The notes under the pieces: model-generated
Seen by the model: the letters and a program-made list of their open reading frames with translations, nothing else
Databases searched by the model: none
Told to the model about the DNA's origin: nothing
Program-made: the position numbers and the translations under genes
NCBI GenBank assembly: GCA_964542895.1
Contig: CAZIWT010000003.1
Location: forward strand, 1 to 64,000
Reading direction: 5' to 3'
DNA from: Zymogenus sp964542895
GTDB taxonomy: Bacteria > Desulfobacterota > Zymogenia > Zymogenales > Zymogenaceae
Length of the DNA: 64,000 bases
Shown here: positions 17,307 to 26,512 of the stretch, one piece after another
Numbering within the stretch: position 1 is the stretch's first letter
How the letters are laid out: each line of letters starts with the position of its first letter

Positions 17307-18629
17307 ATGGATAAGATTCAATTTCCGAAGGGATTTCTGTGGGGCGGGGCGACCGCCTCCCACCAGGTGGAGGGCGGAAACGTAAACAACGACTGGTTCA
17401 TAATGGAGCAACAGCCGGGAAAGATCATAGACGGGAGCGTATCCGGCGACGCCTGTGACCACTACAACCGCTACCCCGAGGACTTCAAGCTTTTAAGCAA
17501 GCTCAATCACAACACCCACAGGTTCTCGGTCGAGTGGAGCCGGGTCGAGCCGGCAAAGGACTATTTCTCTCAGGTCGAGATAGATCACTACAAGAACGTC
17601 ATAAAGTGCCTCAAGGATCTAAAGATCGAGCCTATGGTAACCCTTCACCACTTCACCACGCCCGTCTGGCTGGCCAGGCTCGGCGGGTGGAAAAACCCCG
17701 AGGCGGTAAGCCGATTCGAGAAGTTCGCAAGGGTAATGGCGGAGGCCTTCGGAAAGGACGTCAAGCTCTGGCTCCCGATAAACGAGCCGATGGTCTACAC
17801 CGTCCTGTCGTACATGGACGGGGAGTACGCCCCTGCGGAGAAGAGGTTCTTCAAGGCGTTCAAGGTCCTGTACCACATGATTAAGGCGCACGCGGTCTCC
17901 TATCACACAATAAAGGATGTGAACCCAAACGCCCAGGTGGGATTCAACAGACATATGAGGGTCTTCGATCCCCTGAGGGAGGACAATCCCCGGGACGCTT
18001 GGGTCGCAAAAAATCAAAACAAGAGCTTCAACCTTGACAGCCTCGAAACGCTTTATACCGGGGAGTCGGCCGGATTTATTAAGGTGCCGAGGAGGGACAG
18101 GGAGCTCATCCGGGGGAAGTTTGACTTTATGACCTTGAACTACTACGCCAGGGACAGCATCAAGTTCGATCTTCTTGCGCCGGGGAGGCTCTTCGGCAAG
18201 GCTGTTTTCCCGGAAGGGGCGGAGGCCTCCCACGAGGGGGCCACCGGCGACAGGCCGGAGGGGGAGGTCTATCCCCACGGCATCTACAGGCTTCTGAAGC
18301 TCCTCTCGAAATACGGGAAGCCCCTCTACGTGACCGAAAACGGGATAGGCACCGACGACGACAGGAAGAGGATCAGCTACGTCGTCCGGCATATCGCAGA
18401 AGTCGGAAAGGCAATCAAGGACGGGATGGACGTCAGGGGCTACTACCACTGGTCCACGCTTGACAACTTCGAGTGGGCGGAAGGGTACACCATGCGCTTC
18501 GGGATGATCCATGTCGACTTCGAGACCCAGAAGCGGACGGTAAAGGAGTCGGCAAAGGTCTTCTCCGACATCGCGAAGAAGAACTGCATCGACGGCGCCC
18601 TCCTCAAAAAATACGGGGTGAGCTTATAG
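17307..18629 (+). CDS. GH1 family beta-glycosidase
   Basis: 440 residues covering the whole GH1 barrel. The N-terminal signature is FPKGFLWGGATASHQVEG. The acid/base Glu is E160 in PINEP, and the nucleophile is E344 in VTENG. HRFSVEWSRVEP, LHHFTTPVW and YYHWSTLDNFEWAEGY are the usual substrate-site blocks. It would hydrolyse beta-glucosides, beta-galactosides or related glycosides in the cytoplasm (no signal peptide). GGAGG supports the ATG at 17307 over the ATG at 17295, which overlaps that site. It leads a tight operon with the K+ channel and the CHASE2-cyclase. Confidence 0.92.
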   Translation: MDKIQFPKGFLWGGATASHQVEGGNVNNDWFIMEQQPGKIIDGSVSGDACDHYNRYPEDFKLLSKLNHNTHRFSVEWSRVEPAKDYFSQVEIDHYKNVIKCLKDLKIEPMVTLHHFTTPVWLARLGGWKNPEAVSRFEKFARVMAEAFGKDVKLWLPINEPMVYTVLSYMDGEYAPAEKRFFKAFKVLYHMIKAHAVSYHTIKDVNPNAQVGFNRHMRVFDPLREDNPRDAWVAKNQNKSFNLDSLETLYTGESAGFIKVPRRDRELIRGKFDFMTLNYYARDSIKFDLLAPGRLFGKAVFPEGAEASHEGATGDRPEGEVYPHGIYRLLKLLSKYGKPLYVTENGIGTDDDRKRISYVVRHIAEVGKAIKDGMDVRGYYHWSTLDNFEWAEGYTMRFGMIHVDFETQKRTVKESAKVFSDIAKKNCIDGALLKKYGVSL

Positions 18630-18637
18630 AAAGACGT

Positions 18638-19648
18638 CTGAACATAACGGCCAAGAGGATCTACTTCATCGTGGCGTTCCTGTTAATCATAATCGTCCTG
18701 GGGACGCTCGGCTACGTGGCGATAGAGGGGTGGGGATTTTTAGACGCCCTCTACATGACCGTAATCACGCTGACCACGACCGGCTACAGCGAGGTACACC
18801 CTCTAAACACCGGCGGCCGCATCTTTACGATAGTCGTTTTGACCTCCGGCTTTTTTGCCACGGTCGTGGCGGTGGGTGCGCTGACGCATTTTCTCATAGA
18901 GAGTCAGATCATCGAAATATTTGGGAGGCGAAGGATGGCCAAAGAGATACAGGCCCTCAAAGACCACTACATTATATGCGGGTACGGCAGGATTGGCAAG
19001 GTTATAGCCGGGGAGCTGGCTTCAAACGATATTCCTTTTGTCGTTGTCGACTCGTCCTACGAGAAGGTCGAAGAGATCACGATGGACGGCTATATAGCCC
19101 TTCTGGGGAACTCTGTGGACGAGAGCGTTCTTGTCAGCGCCGGCATCATGAGGGCGAGGGGCCTCATAGCGTGCGTGAGCACGCCGGCCGACAACGTCTA
19201 CATAACGCTGACGGCACGGGCCTTGAAGCCTGACATCTTCGTCATGGGACGGGCGAACGACGAGACCTCGGAAAAGAGGCTCATCTCCGCCGGCGCTGAC
19301 AAGGTCGTATCGCCCTACTCCATCGGCGGCAGGCGAATGGCCAACATCATTTTGAAGCCGGCCGTTGTGGAGTTCATAGATATCGCCGTGGGGAGGAAAG
19401 ACCTGATGCTCGCCATCGAAGAGATAACGATTTGTACGGGGTCTTCCCTCATAGGCAAGACGATAGTCGACTCAGGGATAAAGAAGAGCTACGGCGTTAT
19501 AGTGGTTGCCATCCTCAAGATGGGGGGGAAGATGATCTTCAACCCGGAGACAACCTCGAAGATCGATGAGGGCGACGTACTGGTGGCCCTGGGCGAATAT
19601 GAAAACCTGAAAAAATTGGCCCGGGCCTGTTTAATAAAGGAAAGATAA
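18638..19648 (+). CDS. Two-TM potassium channel with RCK (TrkA) domains
   Basis: About 336 residues. Two membrane segments flank a pore helix and the filter ITLTTTGYSEVHPL. Then a TrkA-N (RCK) domain begins at DHYIICGYGRIGKVIAGEL, a Rossmann fold that binds NAD or nucleotides, followed by a TrkA-C domain. Kch/MthK-like, inner membrane. The usual GYGD/GYGE reads GYSE, so the second filter glycine is Ser. There is no ATG, GTG or TTG near the expected start: after the GH1 stop (18629) the first candidate is CTG at 18638, 15 bases after GGGGTGAG. The in-frame GTG at 18473 would overlap GH1 by 157 bp. Start uncertain. Confidence 0.88.
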   Translation: MNITAKRIYFIVAFLLIIIVLGTLGYVAIEGWGFLDALYMTVITLTTTGYSEVHPLNTGGRIFTIVVLTSGFFATVVAVGALTHFLIESQIIEIFGRRRMAKEIQALKDHYIICGYGRIGKVIAGELASNDIPFVVVDSSYEKVEEITMDGYIALLGNSVDESVLVSAGIMRARGLIACVSTPADNVYITLTARALKPDIFVMGRANDETSEKRLISAGADKVVSPYSIGGRRMANIILKPAVVEFIDIAVGRKDLMLAIEEITICTGSSLIGKTIVDSGIKKSYGVIVVAILKMGGKMIFNPETTSKIDEGDVLVALGEYENLKKLARACLIKER

Positions 19649-19650
19649 AA

Positions 19651-21867
19651 ATGAAAAGCAGAACAGGTCTTGTCATAGGAATTGCCATCTCGATCCTGGT
19701 CATCCTCCTGGGGAGATTCGGCATCGGGTTCATGGACACCCTCGAAAACAAGATACTCGACTTCAGGTTTCTTATAAGGGGCAAGGTGGATGCCGGCGGG
19801 CAGGTAATCATAATAGCAATCGACGAGAAGACGCTGGACGAGCTCGGGCGCTGGCCCTTTCCGAGGAGCTATTTCGTCGACGTGGTTAAAAACCTCAACG
19901 AGAACGGCGTCAAGGTACTGGGATTCGATATGATTTTCAGCGAGCCGGACATATACTCGGGGATAACCACCATCGACTACATCGAGAAGGAGGTAAGAAA
20001 AAATGACCTGATAAACTCAAACGTAAACAGGATACTCCTGAATGCAAGGGACAAGCTCGACAACGACCGTCACCTCTCAGAGGAGATGAAAAAAACGCCT
20101 GAGGCGATCCTCGGGTATTTCTTCCACGCAAAACGGGATGCAATCGCCCACCTCACGGATGAACAGTTAGAGGAGAATATCAAGGGGCTAAAGAAATCGA
20201 GCTTCAGTCTGGTTATCTACGATTCGGAAGGAGCAAAAAAAACCCCCTTCAGGATGGGCCTCTCCCCGGAGCCGAACATCCCGGCCATCTCGGAGGCCGC
20301 CGACGGATTCGGCTACTTCAACATCTTCCCGGACGGCGACGGGACGATAAGGTGGTCGCCCCTGACGATGAAGTGCGGGGACATCTTCTATCCGTCCCTG
20401 GCCCTCGAAATAGCAAGGGCCTACCTCAACGCCCCCAATCCCGATATATATATCTCCGAGGACGGGGCGTATAAAATCGTTCTTGGAGATATAGATATCC
20501 CCACCAACTCCAGGGGGGAGCTTTTGATCAACTACCGGGGCGGCGTCAGGACATTTCCCCACTACTCCTTTTACGACGTCCTAAAAAACCGCGTTCCCGG
20601 GGAGTCTCTCGAGAACAAGATCGCCATCATAGGAACCGTGGCCGTCGGGACATACGATTTGAGGGTGACACCCATGGGGAGCGACTTCCCCGGGATGGAG
20701 GTCAACGCCAATATCATCGATAACATCCTGAACAGGGATTTCCTGTTCGTCCCTCCCTGGGCGCCTTATTTCAACCTGCTGTTGGTCCTTGTGATAGGGA
20801 CCGTAATGGGACTCACAATACCCCGGCTCTCCGCCTGGCGCGGCACCCTCGTGGCCATTGCGGTTACGGGCCTGTGGCTGATAACGGCGGAATATCTCTT
20901 CCAAGGAAAGGGGATGTGGATCTTTATCCTCCCTCCCCTGTTGGCCATAGTGCTCTCCTACACGGTCTTAACGCTGATCCGCTACATAACGGTCGAGCGG
21001 GTGGGCCGCCAGATAAGAAACGCCTTCCAGTTTTACGTCTCGGGGGCCGTTGTAAGGGAGATATTGAAAGACCCCTCGATGCTGACCCTCGGCGGTGAGA
21101 GGAAAGACATCTCCGTCCTCTTTTCCGACATCAAGGGCTTCACGTCCCTCTCCGAGGGGCTGTCTCCGGAGGATCTGGTTCAGATATTGAACGAGTATCT
21201 GACGAAGATGACCGACGTGGTTTTCAGCCACATGGGGCTTTTGGACAAATACATCGGCGACGCCATCATGGCGGTCTACGGAGCGCCCCTCCCTCAGCCA
21301 GACCACCCCCTCAAGGCGTGCCTTACGGCCCTGGACATGAGGGCGGATCTGATGGAGCTTCAGAAAAGATGGGAATCCACGGGAAGGCCGAAGCTCGAGA
21401 TAAGAATCGGAATAAACAGCGGGTACGCCGTGGTCGGGAACATGGGATCCAAGAAGAGATTCGACTACACGGTAATGGGCGACAACGTGAACCTGGCCTC
21501 GAGGCTTGAAAATCTAAACAAGGTCTACAACACGAAGATCCTCATCTCCGAGAACACCTACGTAAACGTAAAGGACGACATATCGGTAAGGGAACTCGAC
21601 CTGGTGAGGGTAAGGGGCAAGACGATTCCCGTCAAGATATACGAGATGATCGGGAGAATTGGGGAGAATCCCGAAGAGGAGAAGATGGCGGAGACATTTC
21701 TCCGCGGCCTGAAGGAGACGAGGAGAAAAAACTGGGAGGCGGCCCTTGAAATATTCGGGGATTTAAACAAGAAATACCCCCGCGATGTCCCAACATCCCT
21801 CTACATCAACAGGATCAAGAGGGCCATCTCCAATCCTCCGCCTGAGGATTGGGACGGCGTATTTTGA
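19651..21867 (+). CDS. CHASE2-domain class III nucleotidyl cyclase
   Basis: 738 residues. Membrane segment at 5-25, a large extracytoplasmic CHASE2 sensor (VIIIAIDEKTLDELGRWPFPR through FPGMEVNANIIDNIL), then about three membrane segments near 370-450, then a class III cyclase domain at about 485-690. The metal-binding Asps are in LFSDIKGFTSL and KYIGDAIMAVYGAP. The base-recognition region is GSKKRFDYTVMGDNVNLASRLE, with Lys and Asp typical of adenylate cyclases. It would make cAMP in response to an external cue. It starts 2 bases after the channel stop, so the two are cotranscribed. Confidence 0.92.
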   Translation: MKSRTGLVIGIAISILVILLGRFGIGFMDTLENKILDFRFLIRGKVDAGGQVIIIAIDEKTLDELGRWPFPRSYFVDVVKNLNENGVKVLGFDMIFSEPDIYSGITTIDYIEKEVRKNDLINSNVNRILLNARDKLDNDRHLSEEMKKTPEAILGYFFHAKRDAIAHLTDEQLEENIKGLKKSSFSLVIYDSEGAKKTPFRMGLSPEPNIPAISEAADGFGYFNIFPDGDGTIRWSPLTMKCGDIFYPSLALEIARAYLNAPNPDIYISEDGAYKIVLGDIDIPTNSRGELLINYRGGVRTFPHYSFYDVLKNRVPGESLENKIAIIGTVAVGTYDLRVTPMGSDFPGMEVNANIIDNILNRDFLFVPPWAPYFNLLLVLVIGTVMGLTIPRLSAWRGTLVAIAVTGLWLITAEYLFQGKGMWIFILPPLLAIVLSYTVLTLIRYITVERVGRQIRNAFQFYVSGAVVREILKDPSMLTLGGERKDISVLFSDIKGFTSLSEGLSPEDLVQILNEYLTKMTDVVFSHMGLLDKYIGDAIMAVYGAPLPQPDHPLKACLTALDMRADLMELQKRWESTGRPKLEIRIGINSGYAVVGNMGSKKRFDYTVMGDNVNLASRLENLNKVYNTKILISENTYVNVKDDISVRELDLVRVRGKTIPVKIYEMIGRIGENPEEEKMAETFLRGLKETRRKNWEAALEIFGDLNKKYPRDVPTSLYINRIKRAISNPPPEDWDGVF

Positions 21868-21991
21868 GAGGGGCTAAAAAATGTTGAATATCTTGCTAAT
21901 TTTTACTATATGCTATAAAATATAGAAATATATAAACAGAAATAGACACCCAAAGAAAATACGATAGTAACAAATAGATAAGGAGCCCGAT

Positions 21992-22765
21992 ATGTTGAGG
22001 TTCTTATCGACCGTGGGGGGATGGGTTACAGACAAGGTGGCCGAGATCGGCAAGGTAACGATTCTCTTCCTCGACGCCGTCCGCTGGACGTTCGTCCCGC
22101 CTTTCAGGTTCAAAAACATCCTGCGCCAGATGGAGTTTGTGGGTGTCAAGTCGATAAACATCGTCCTCTTTACCGGGGCCTTTACGGGGATGGTCCTGGC
22201 CCTTCAGGGGTATCTGACCTTCAAGCTTTTTAACGCCGAGAGCCTGGTGGGGGCCACCGTTGCCGTTGCCATGGCGCGGGAGATGGGCCCCGTTATCTCC
22301 GCCTTCATGGTAATCGCGAGGGCGGGCTCCGCCATGGCGGCCGAGCTCGGAACAATGCGCGTAACGGAGCAGATCGACGCCCTCGTGTCGATGTCGATAA
22401 ATCCCGTTAAATACCTCGTGGTTCCGAGGATAATCGCCGGAATTACGATGATGCCGATCCTCGCGTCGATCTTCTCCCTGGCCGGTTTTCTGGGATCTTA
22501 CTTTGCCGGGGTAAAACTCCTCGGGATAAACGCAGGGGTCTTTATGGGAAGGGTCTATGAAATCCTTAATATGGAGGATTTTACAAACGGAATTATCAAA
22601 TCGATCTTTTTCGGACTCCTCTTTACGCTAATCGCCTGCTACTACGGATTCAACGCCAGAGGCGGAGCCGCCGGTGTGGGTATTGCCACAAACAAGGCCG
22701 TCGTGGTCGGCTGCGTAACGATAGTCATCAGCGATTACTTCTTAACGGCGATAATGTTCAGTTGA
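21992..22765 (+). CDS. mlaE: MlaE-type phospholipid ABC transporter permease
   Basis: 257 residues with about five to six membrane segments. Family signatures include ALQGYLTFKLFNAESLVGATVAVAMAREMGPVISAFMVIARAGSAMAAELGTM and EQIDALVSM. It forms the inner-membrane part of the MCE/Mla system that moves phospholipids between the inner and outer membranes. AGGAG precedes the ATG. The mlaF gene starts 27 bp downstream. Confidence 0.93.
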   Translation: MLRFLSTVGGWVTDKVAEIGKVTILFLDAVRWTFVPPFRFKNILRQMEFVGVKSINIVLFTGAFTGMVLALQGYLTFKLFNAESLVGATVAVAMAREMGPVISAFMVIARAGSAMAAELGTMRVTEQIDALVSMSINPVKYLVVPRIIAGITMMPILASIFSLAGFLGSYFAGVKLLGINAGVFMGRVYEILNMEDFTNGIIKSIFFGLLFTLIACYYGFNARGGAAGVGIATNKAVVVGCVTIVISDYFLTAIMFS

Positions 22766-22792
22766 TTATCGGAGACAGGGCAAGAAAAAAAT

Positions 22793-23542
22793 ATGATTAA
22801 GATCGAAAATCTCAACAAGTCCTTCGGGGAAGAAAAGGTGCTTACGGACATAGACCTGACAATCCCCGAGGGAAAGATAACCGTCATACTGGGAAGAAGC
22901 GGCGCTGGAAAATCGGTTCTCTTAAAACATATCATAGGCCTTATAAAACCGGACAGCGGAAAGATATACGTCGACGGTCGGGAAATCACGGGCCTCAGCG
23001 AAAAGGAGCTTAACGAGACAAGGGAGCACTTCGGAATGCTTTTCCAGGGGGGCGGCCTCTTCGACTCGATCACCGTATGGGAAAACGTGGCCTTCCCCCT
23101 GACGGAGCGGGGAAACGTCCCCAGAGAGGAAATAGAAAAGGCGGTGAAGAGGCGAATCTCACAGGTCGGCCTTAAAGGAATGGAGAACAAGCTTCCGTCG
23201 CAGCTGTCGGGGGGCATGAAGAATCGGGTCGGCCTTGCCCGGGCCCTTGTCACGAATCCCGATATAGTTCTCTTCGACGAGCCCACCGCCGGACTTGACC
23301 CGATCACGGAAGAATCAATCTCCAAGCTGATAGTACAATCACACAAAAAACATAAAAGCACATATGTTATTATCAGCCACGATATAGAGATGACCCTAAG
23401 GGTGGCGGACAAGATCGCCCTCCTTTACGGAGGCAAGATCATAGCGGAGGGAACCTCGGACGATCTAAAGAAGTCGAAAGACTCCTTCGTCTCAAAATTC
23501 ATTAACGGGAAGCTCGAAGACCTCGACATGGAGCACCGCTGA
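22793..23542 (+). CDS. mlaF: MlaF-type ABC ATPase
   Basis: 249 residues. Walker A GRSGAGKS, Q-loop region MLFQGGGLFDSITVWENVAFP, signature LSGGMKNRVGLARAL, Walker B IVLFDEPTAGLDP and a switch His in IISHD. The GGGLFDSLTV-like Q-loop and the C-terminal extension are typical of MlaF. It powers MlaE. The stop is followed by a 294-bp gap with a palindromic repeat before mlaD. The ATG at 22793 lies after a weak AAGAAAAAA site. Confidence 0.93.
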   Translation: MIKIENLNKSFGEEKVLTDIDLTIPEGKITVILGRSGAGKSVLLKHIIGLIKPDSGKIYVDGREITGLSEKELNETREHFGMLFQGGGLFDSITVWENVAFPLTERGNVPREEIEKAVKRRISQVGLKGMENKLPSQLSGGMKNRVGLARALVTNPDIVLFDEPTAGLDPITEESISKLIVQSHKKHKSTYVIISHDIEMTLRVADKIALLYGGKIIAEGTSDDLKKSKDSFVSKFINGKLEDLDMEHR

Positions 23543-23578
23543 CGAAGCGGGGGCCGGGAATTTAGGGGAGGCTTCTGT

Positions 23579-23615
23579 GCGCTGGGTGGCACTGACAAGC
23601 TCCGGCTTGTCAGTG
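23579..23615 (-). repeat. Family A hairpin inside the mla operon
   Basis: GCGCTGGGTGG followed by CACTGACAAGC (23590-23600) and GCTTGTCAGTG (23605-23615), an 11-bp perfect stem around TCCG. The same hairpin with the same CCACCCAGCG flank occurs at 1535-1571 and 43523-43558 on the other strand. It lies in the 294-bp gap 23543-23836, which also has a degenerate ATGGAAATGACAG-like unit and no gene. Confidence 0.75.
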
Positions 23616-23836
23616 GGGGGTTCAGCCTCCCTTTAAGTTGCATAGACACCTCGATGGAAATGACAGCATATATAAAAATTGAGACGGGAGTGACGGTGCA
23701 GATTCCCGGCCGGGCCGACAACGACAACATTGTTTCCCGGCGGTTACGGGGACTGCGGGGAAGTCGCCCCCTTTGGAGGGAACAGTGAAAAATAGTAAGG
23801 ATACTTCTATAATGTTTAATAGGAGGAAAAATTACT

Positions 23837-24670
23837 GTGGACGATAGATACACGGAGATCAAGGTAGGTATTTTTGTCATCGTGGGCATCGCTATCCTGA
23901 CCATCATCACCCTTTTTGTCGGCGAATACAAGTTCAAGGTAAGAAAGGGCTACGCCCTCAACGCCGAGTTCAAAAACGTTGCGGGCCTCGACATCAACGG
24001 GCCGGTGAGGCTCGCGGGGGTCGAGGTGGGAGACGTATCTGATATAGGGTTGGCACCGGACGGCAGAAAGGCGAAGATAACGATGGACATCGATCCCGAT
24101 GTGGAGATATACAGGGACGCCAAGGTGGAGCTGAAGAGTTACGGGGCCCTCGGGGAGAAGTTCGTCATGATCTACCCGGGAAATCCCGAGGCCGGAAGGC
24201 TCGAATCGGGCGAAACGATAACCAATGTCATACCGGAGGTCGATTTCAACGACGTTATGAGAAACGTTCAGGAGATATCGGACGACATCAAGAATATGTC
24301 AGGAAACTTGAGCGACGTCCTCGGCTCCGATGAGTCAAAAAAGGACCTTAAAGAAATAATCGCAAACATAAAAACCTCCACCGAAAACCTGTCAAACATC
24401 ACCGCCAAGTTGAACAGTGGAACGGGAACCATCGGAAAGCTGATGAACGACGACACTATTTACAACGACTTTAAAAAATCCACAAAGGCGCTCAGGGACA
24501 TCGCCGAAAAGATGGAAAAGGGGGAGGGAACCCTTGGACGTCTCGCCCAAGACGAGACCCTCTACATAGAGGCGGAAAACGCCATGCGTGAGTTCAGAAA
24601 ATCTGCGGAGGGGATTCAGGAGCAAACCCCCATCTCGGTCATGGCGACAATATTCGGGCTTATCTTCTAA
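23837..24670 (+). CDS. mlaD: MlaD-type MCE domain protein
   Basis: 277 residues. One N-terminal membrane segment (residues 9-29) is followed by a single MCE domain (LNAEFKNVAGLDINGPVRLAGVEVGDVSDI... VELKSYGALGEKFVMIYPG) and then a long amphipathic helical tail (about 130-265) with heptad character. The MCE domain forms the hexameric lipid-binding ring; the long tail resembles the tube-forming helices of YebT/PqiB-like and actinobacterial Mce proteins more than short E. coli MlaD. It starts with GTG after AGGAGG. It is part of the mla operon despite the repeat before it. Confidence 0.9.
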   Translation: MDDRYTEIKVGIFVIVGIAILTIITLFVGEYKFKVRKGYALNAEFKNVAGLDINGPVRLAGVEVGDVSDIGLAPDGRKAKITMDIDPDVEIYRDAKVELKSYGALGEKFVMIYPGNPEAGRLESGETITNVIPEVDFNDVMRNVQEISDDIKNMSGNLSDVLGSDESKKDLKEIIANIKTSTENLSNITAKLNSGTGTIGKLMNDDTIYNDFKKSTKALRDIAEKMEKGEGTLGRLAQDETLYIEAENAMREFRKSAEGIQEQTPISVMATIFGLIF

Positions 24671-24974
24671 TTCAGTGAGGATTCAAATTTCGCGTTTTCG
24701 GTTCTCTCGGGCAGATCGCGGCTTTTTGGGGGTGATCCCTTTATCCGCTGTTTTTCTCGATCTCCCTTTTATCTGATCTCTGATATTTTGCGGGTACCCT
24801 TCCAACATTGCCACACCCCCCTCTTTGGCCACGAAGATTATCCCCGTAGCTCCCATTGACCGGATTGCCCTGTCGGTCTCGTTGGTCCTGTTTGCCCGTT
24901 TGCCGTTCGTCGTTTGCCGTTTGATATTAAATCCGTTCACGTCGTTTTTAACCTATTATATTAAGCCGATGATA
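24671..24974. other. Intergenic gap with no gene seen
   Basis: Most of the 339-bp gap after mlaD. It holds low-complexity text such as GTTTGCCG words near 24890-24920 and no hairpin with a T tract. The promoter for the next gene lies at its right end. Confidence 0.5.
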
Positions 24975-25003
24975 TTGACTATATTAAGTATTTGAGTTAA
25001 ACT
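24975..25003 (+). promoter_or_regulatory. Promoter with -10 box next to the start codon (leaderless)
   Basis: TTGACT at 24975-24980, a 17-bp spacer, TAAACT at 24998-25003, then the ATG at 25010. With a normal 6-8 base discriminator, transcription would begin at or beside the ATG. No Shine-Dalgarno sequence is present. The same layout is seen at 44169-44205. Confidence 0.55.
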
Positions 25004-25009
25004 TGAACG

Positions 25010-26512
25010 ATGGCGAAAAAAAATAAAAATGCCCTTTCAATAGAAATCATTAAGAGGGTCTTCCCGGAAGCGGCCTTGATCATCACCCTACTCCTCTTCC
25101 CGATATCCGCCCCGGGCCAAGGCGCGGGAGACACGCCGGATAATCGAGCCGCGTCCCGCCTCCCCAAAACAGATATAATAGTCGCCCAAGGCGATGCGCC
25201 GGTGGAGGGAGCCGCAGTAAGCCCGGGCAATAACACGGATCCGAATGCCGAGGTCGAGGGAGGTCACGTTAACGTCTGGCCCTTCTTCTACTACAACGAC
25301 GACAGGGAGGAGGGCTCCCTCACGGTGTCGGTAATCACCCCCCTCTTCTATTACCGCAAGACGGACGCGGGCACGAAGGAGTTCGGATTCAGGCCCCTCT
25401 TCTACTACCATAGAGACGACAACAAAGACACCACGGTGGTGGACTTTATCTACCCCATCGGGAAATACAAGCAGCGGGGAGAGGACAAGAACTTCAGGAT
25501 ATTTCCGATCATAAGAGACGCAAAACACGACCTGGCCGACGACAAGGAAAGGATCGCCCACGATTACTTCCCCCTCTTCTGGGGACGTTCCGAGGGGGGC
25601 GAGCCTTACGGCGGGCTGTTTCCCTTTTACGGGACGATAAAGGACAGGTTCGGCAGGGACGACATGCTCTTTGTCATGTGGCCCCTCTACTACAGGACCG
25701 TGGAGGAGGGCTTTACGTCGAACAATTACCTCTGGCCCCTCGTCAGGATAACCGAGGGGGACGGAGGCTGGGGGGCGAGGTTCTTCCCCCTATGGGGACA
25801 CGAGGAGATAACCGGCGTGGAGTACTCCACCTATTACATGCTGCCGCTGGTCTCATTCCGGGGCAGATACCTCGACACGAAAAATCCCCTGATGGACACC
25901 ACCATAATCCCGTTTTACAGCTCCCAGCGGACGCCCCACTCCAAGACCACGACGATTATCTGGCCCCTCTTTACCTATGCCTACGACACAAACTTCAACT
26001 ACAAAAAATACGATCTCCCCTGGCCGTTTCTCAGGATAGCCAGATCGGACGTCTTCAACATCACCGAGTTCTCCCCGATCTTCAAATACCAGATGAGGAC
26101 CGAGGGCGATAAAACCGAAATGTCGAGGTACATGATGTATCCCGTCTTCAAAGATATACACTTCAAATCCCCGACGAAGACGATGGACACATACCGCTTC
26201 ATGCTGATAAACAAGCATATCACGACCGAATACACCGAAGGGGAAGATGAGCTGTGGATCTACCTCTTCCCCTTCTACAACAGGAGGAGTTACAAGTCGG
26301 GACTGGAAAGCAGCACCGCCCTGTATCCCCTGCCCCTCTACGACGACAGCTTCAAGCGGAACTACCTCCCCCTCTTCGAGTTCTACAACATGGACCTCGA
26401 CGACGAGGGCGTCAAGACCATCAGGGTCATGCACCACCTTTACATAAAGAAGATAGAGGACGACTGGGAATATATCGACGCCCCCTTCTATCACAAAAAG
26501 AGGGCCAGGTAG
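25010..26512 (+). CDS. Exported protein built of short aromatic-Pro repeats
   Basis: 500 residues, family not recognised. A hydrophobic stretch at 20-33 (ALIITLLLFPISAPGQG) looks like a signal peptide with a long, basic N-region. From residue about 89 to the end, about 19 copies of a short [WFYL]P[LFI] motif recur every 14-35 residues, for example WPFFYY, TPLFYY, RPLFYY, FPLFWG, FPFYG, MWPLYYR, WPLVRI, FFPLW, IWPLFTY, LFPFYN and YLPLFEF, separated by charged turns. The alternation suggests strands of a beta-barrel or propeller at the cell envelope. The stop codon abuts the ATG of the next gene (TAGATG), so the two are translationally coupled. Confidence 0.75.
   Translation: MAKKNKNALSIEIIKRVFPEAALIITLLLFPISAPGQGAGDTPDNRAASRLPKTDIIVAQGDAPVEGAAVSPGNNTDPNAEVEGGHVNVWPFFYYNDDREEGSLTVSVITPLFYYRKTDAGTKEFGFRPLFYYHRDDNKDTTVVDFIYPIGKYKQRGEDKNFRIFPIIRDAKHDLADDKERIAHDYFPLFWGRSEGGEPYGGLFPFYGTIKDRFGRDDMLFVMWPLYYRTVEEGFTSNNYLWPLVRITEGDGGWGARFFPLWGHEEITGVEYSTYYMLPLVSFRGRYLDTKNPLMDTTIIPFYSSQRTPHSKTTTIIWPLFTYAYDTNFNYKKYDLPWPFLRIARSDVFNITEFSPIFKYQMRTEGDKTEMSRYMMYPVFKDIHFKSPTKTMDTYRFMLINKHITTEYTEGEDELWIYLFPFYNRRSYKSGLESSTALYPLPLYDDSFKRNYLPLFEFYNMDLDDEGVKTIRVMHHLYIKKIEDDWEYIDAPFYHKKRAR

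Noticed and set aside
18473..18637. N-terminal extension of the K+ channel
   Set aside because: It overlaps the conserved GH1 C-terminus in another frame and its residues do not look like a channel N-terminus.
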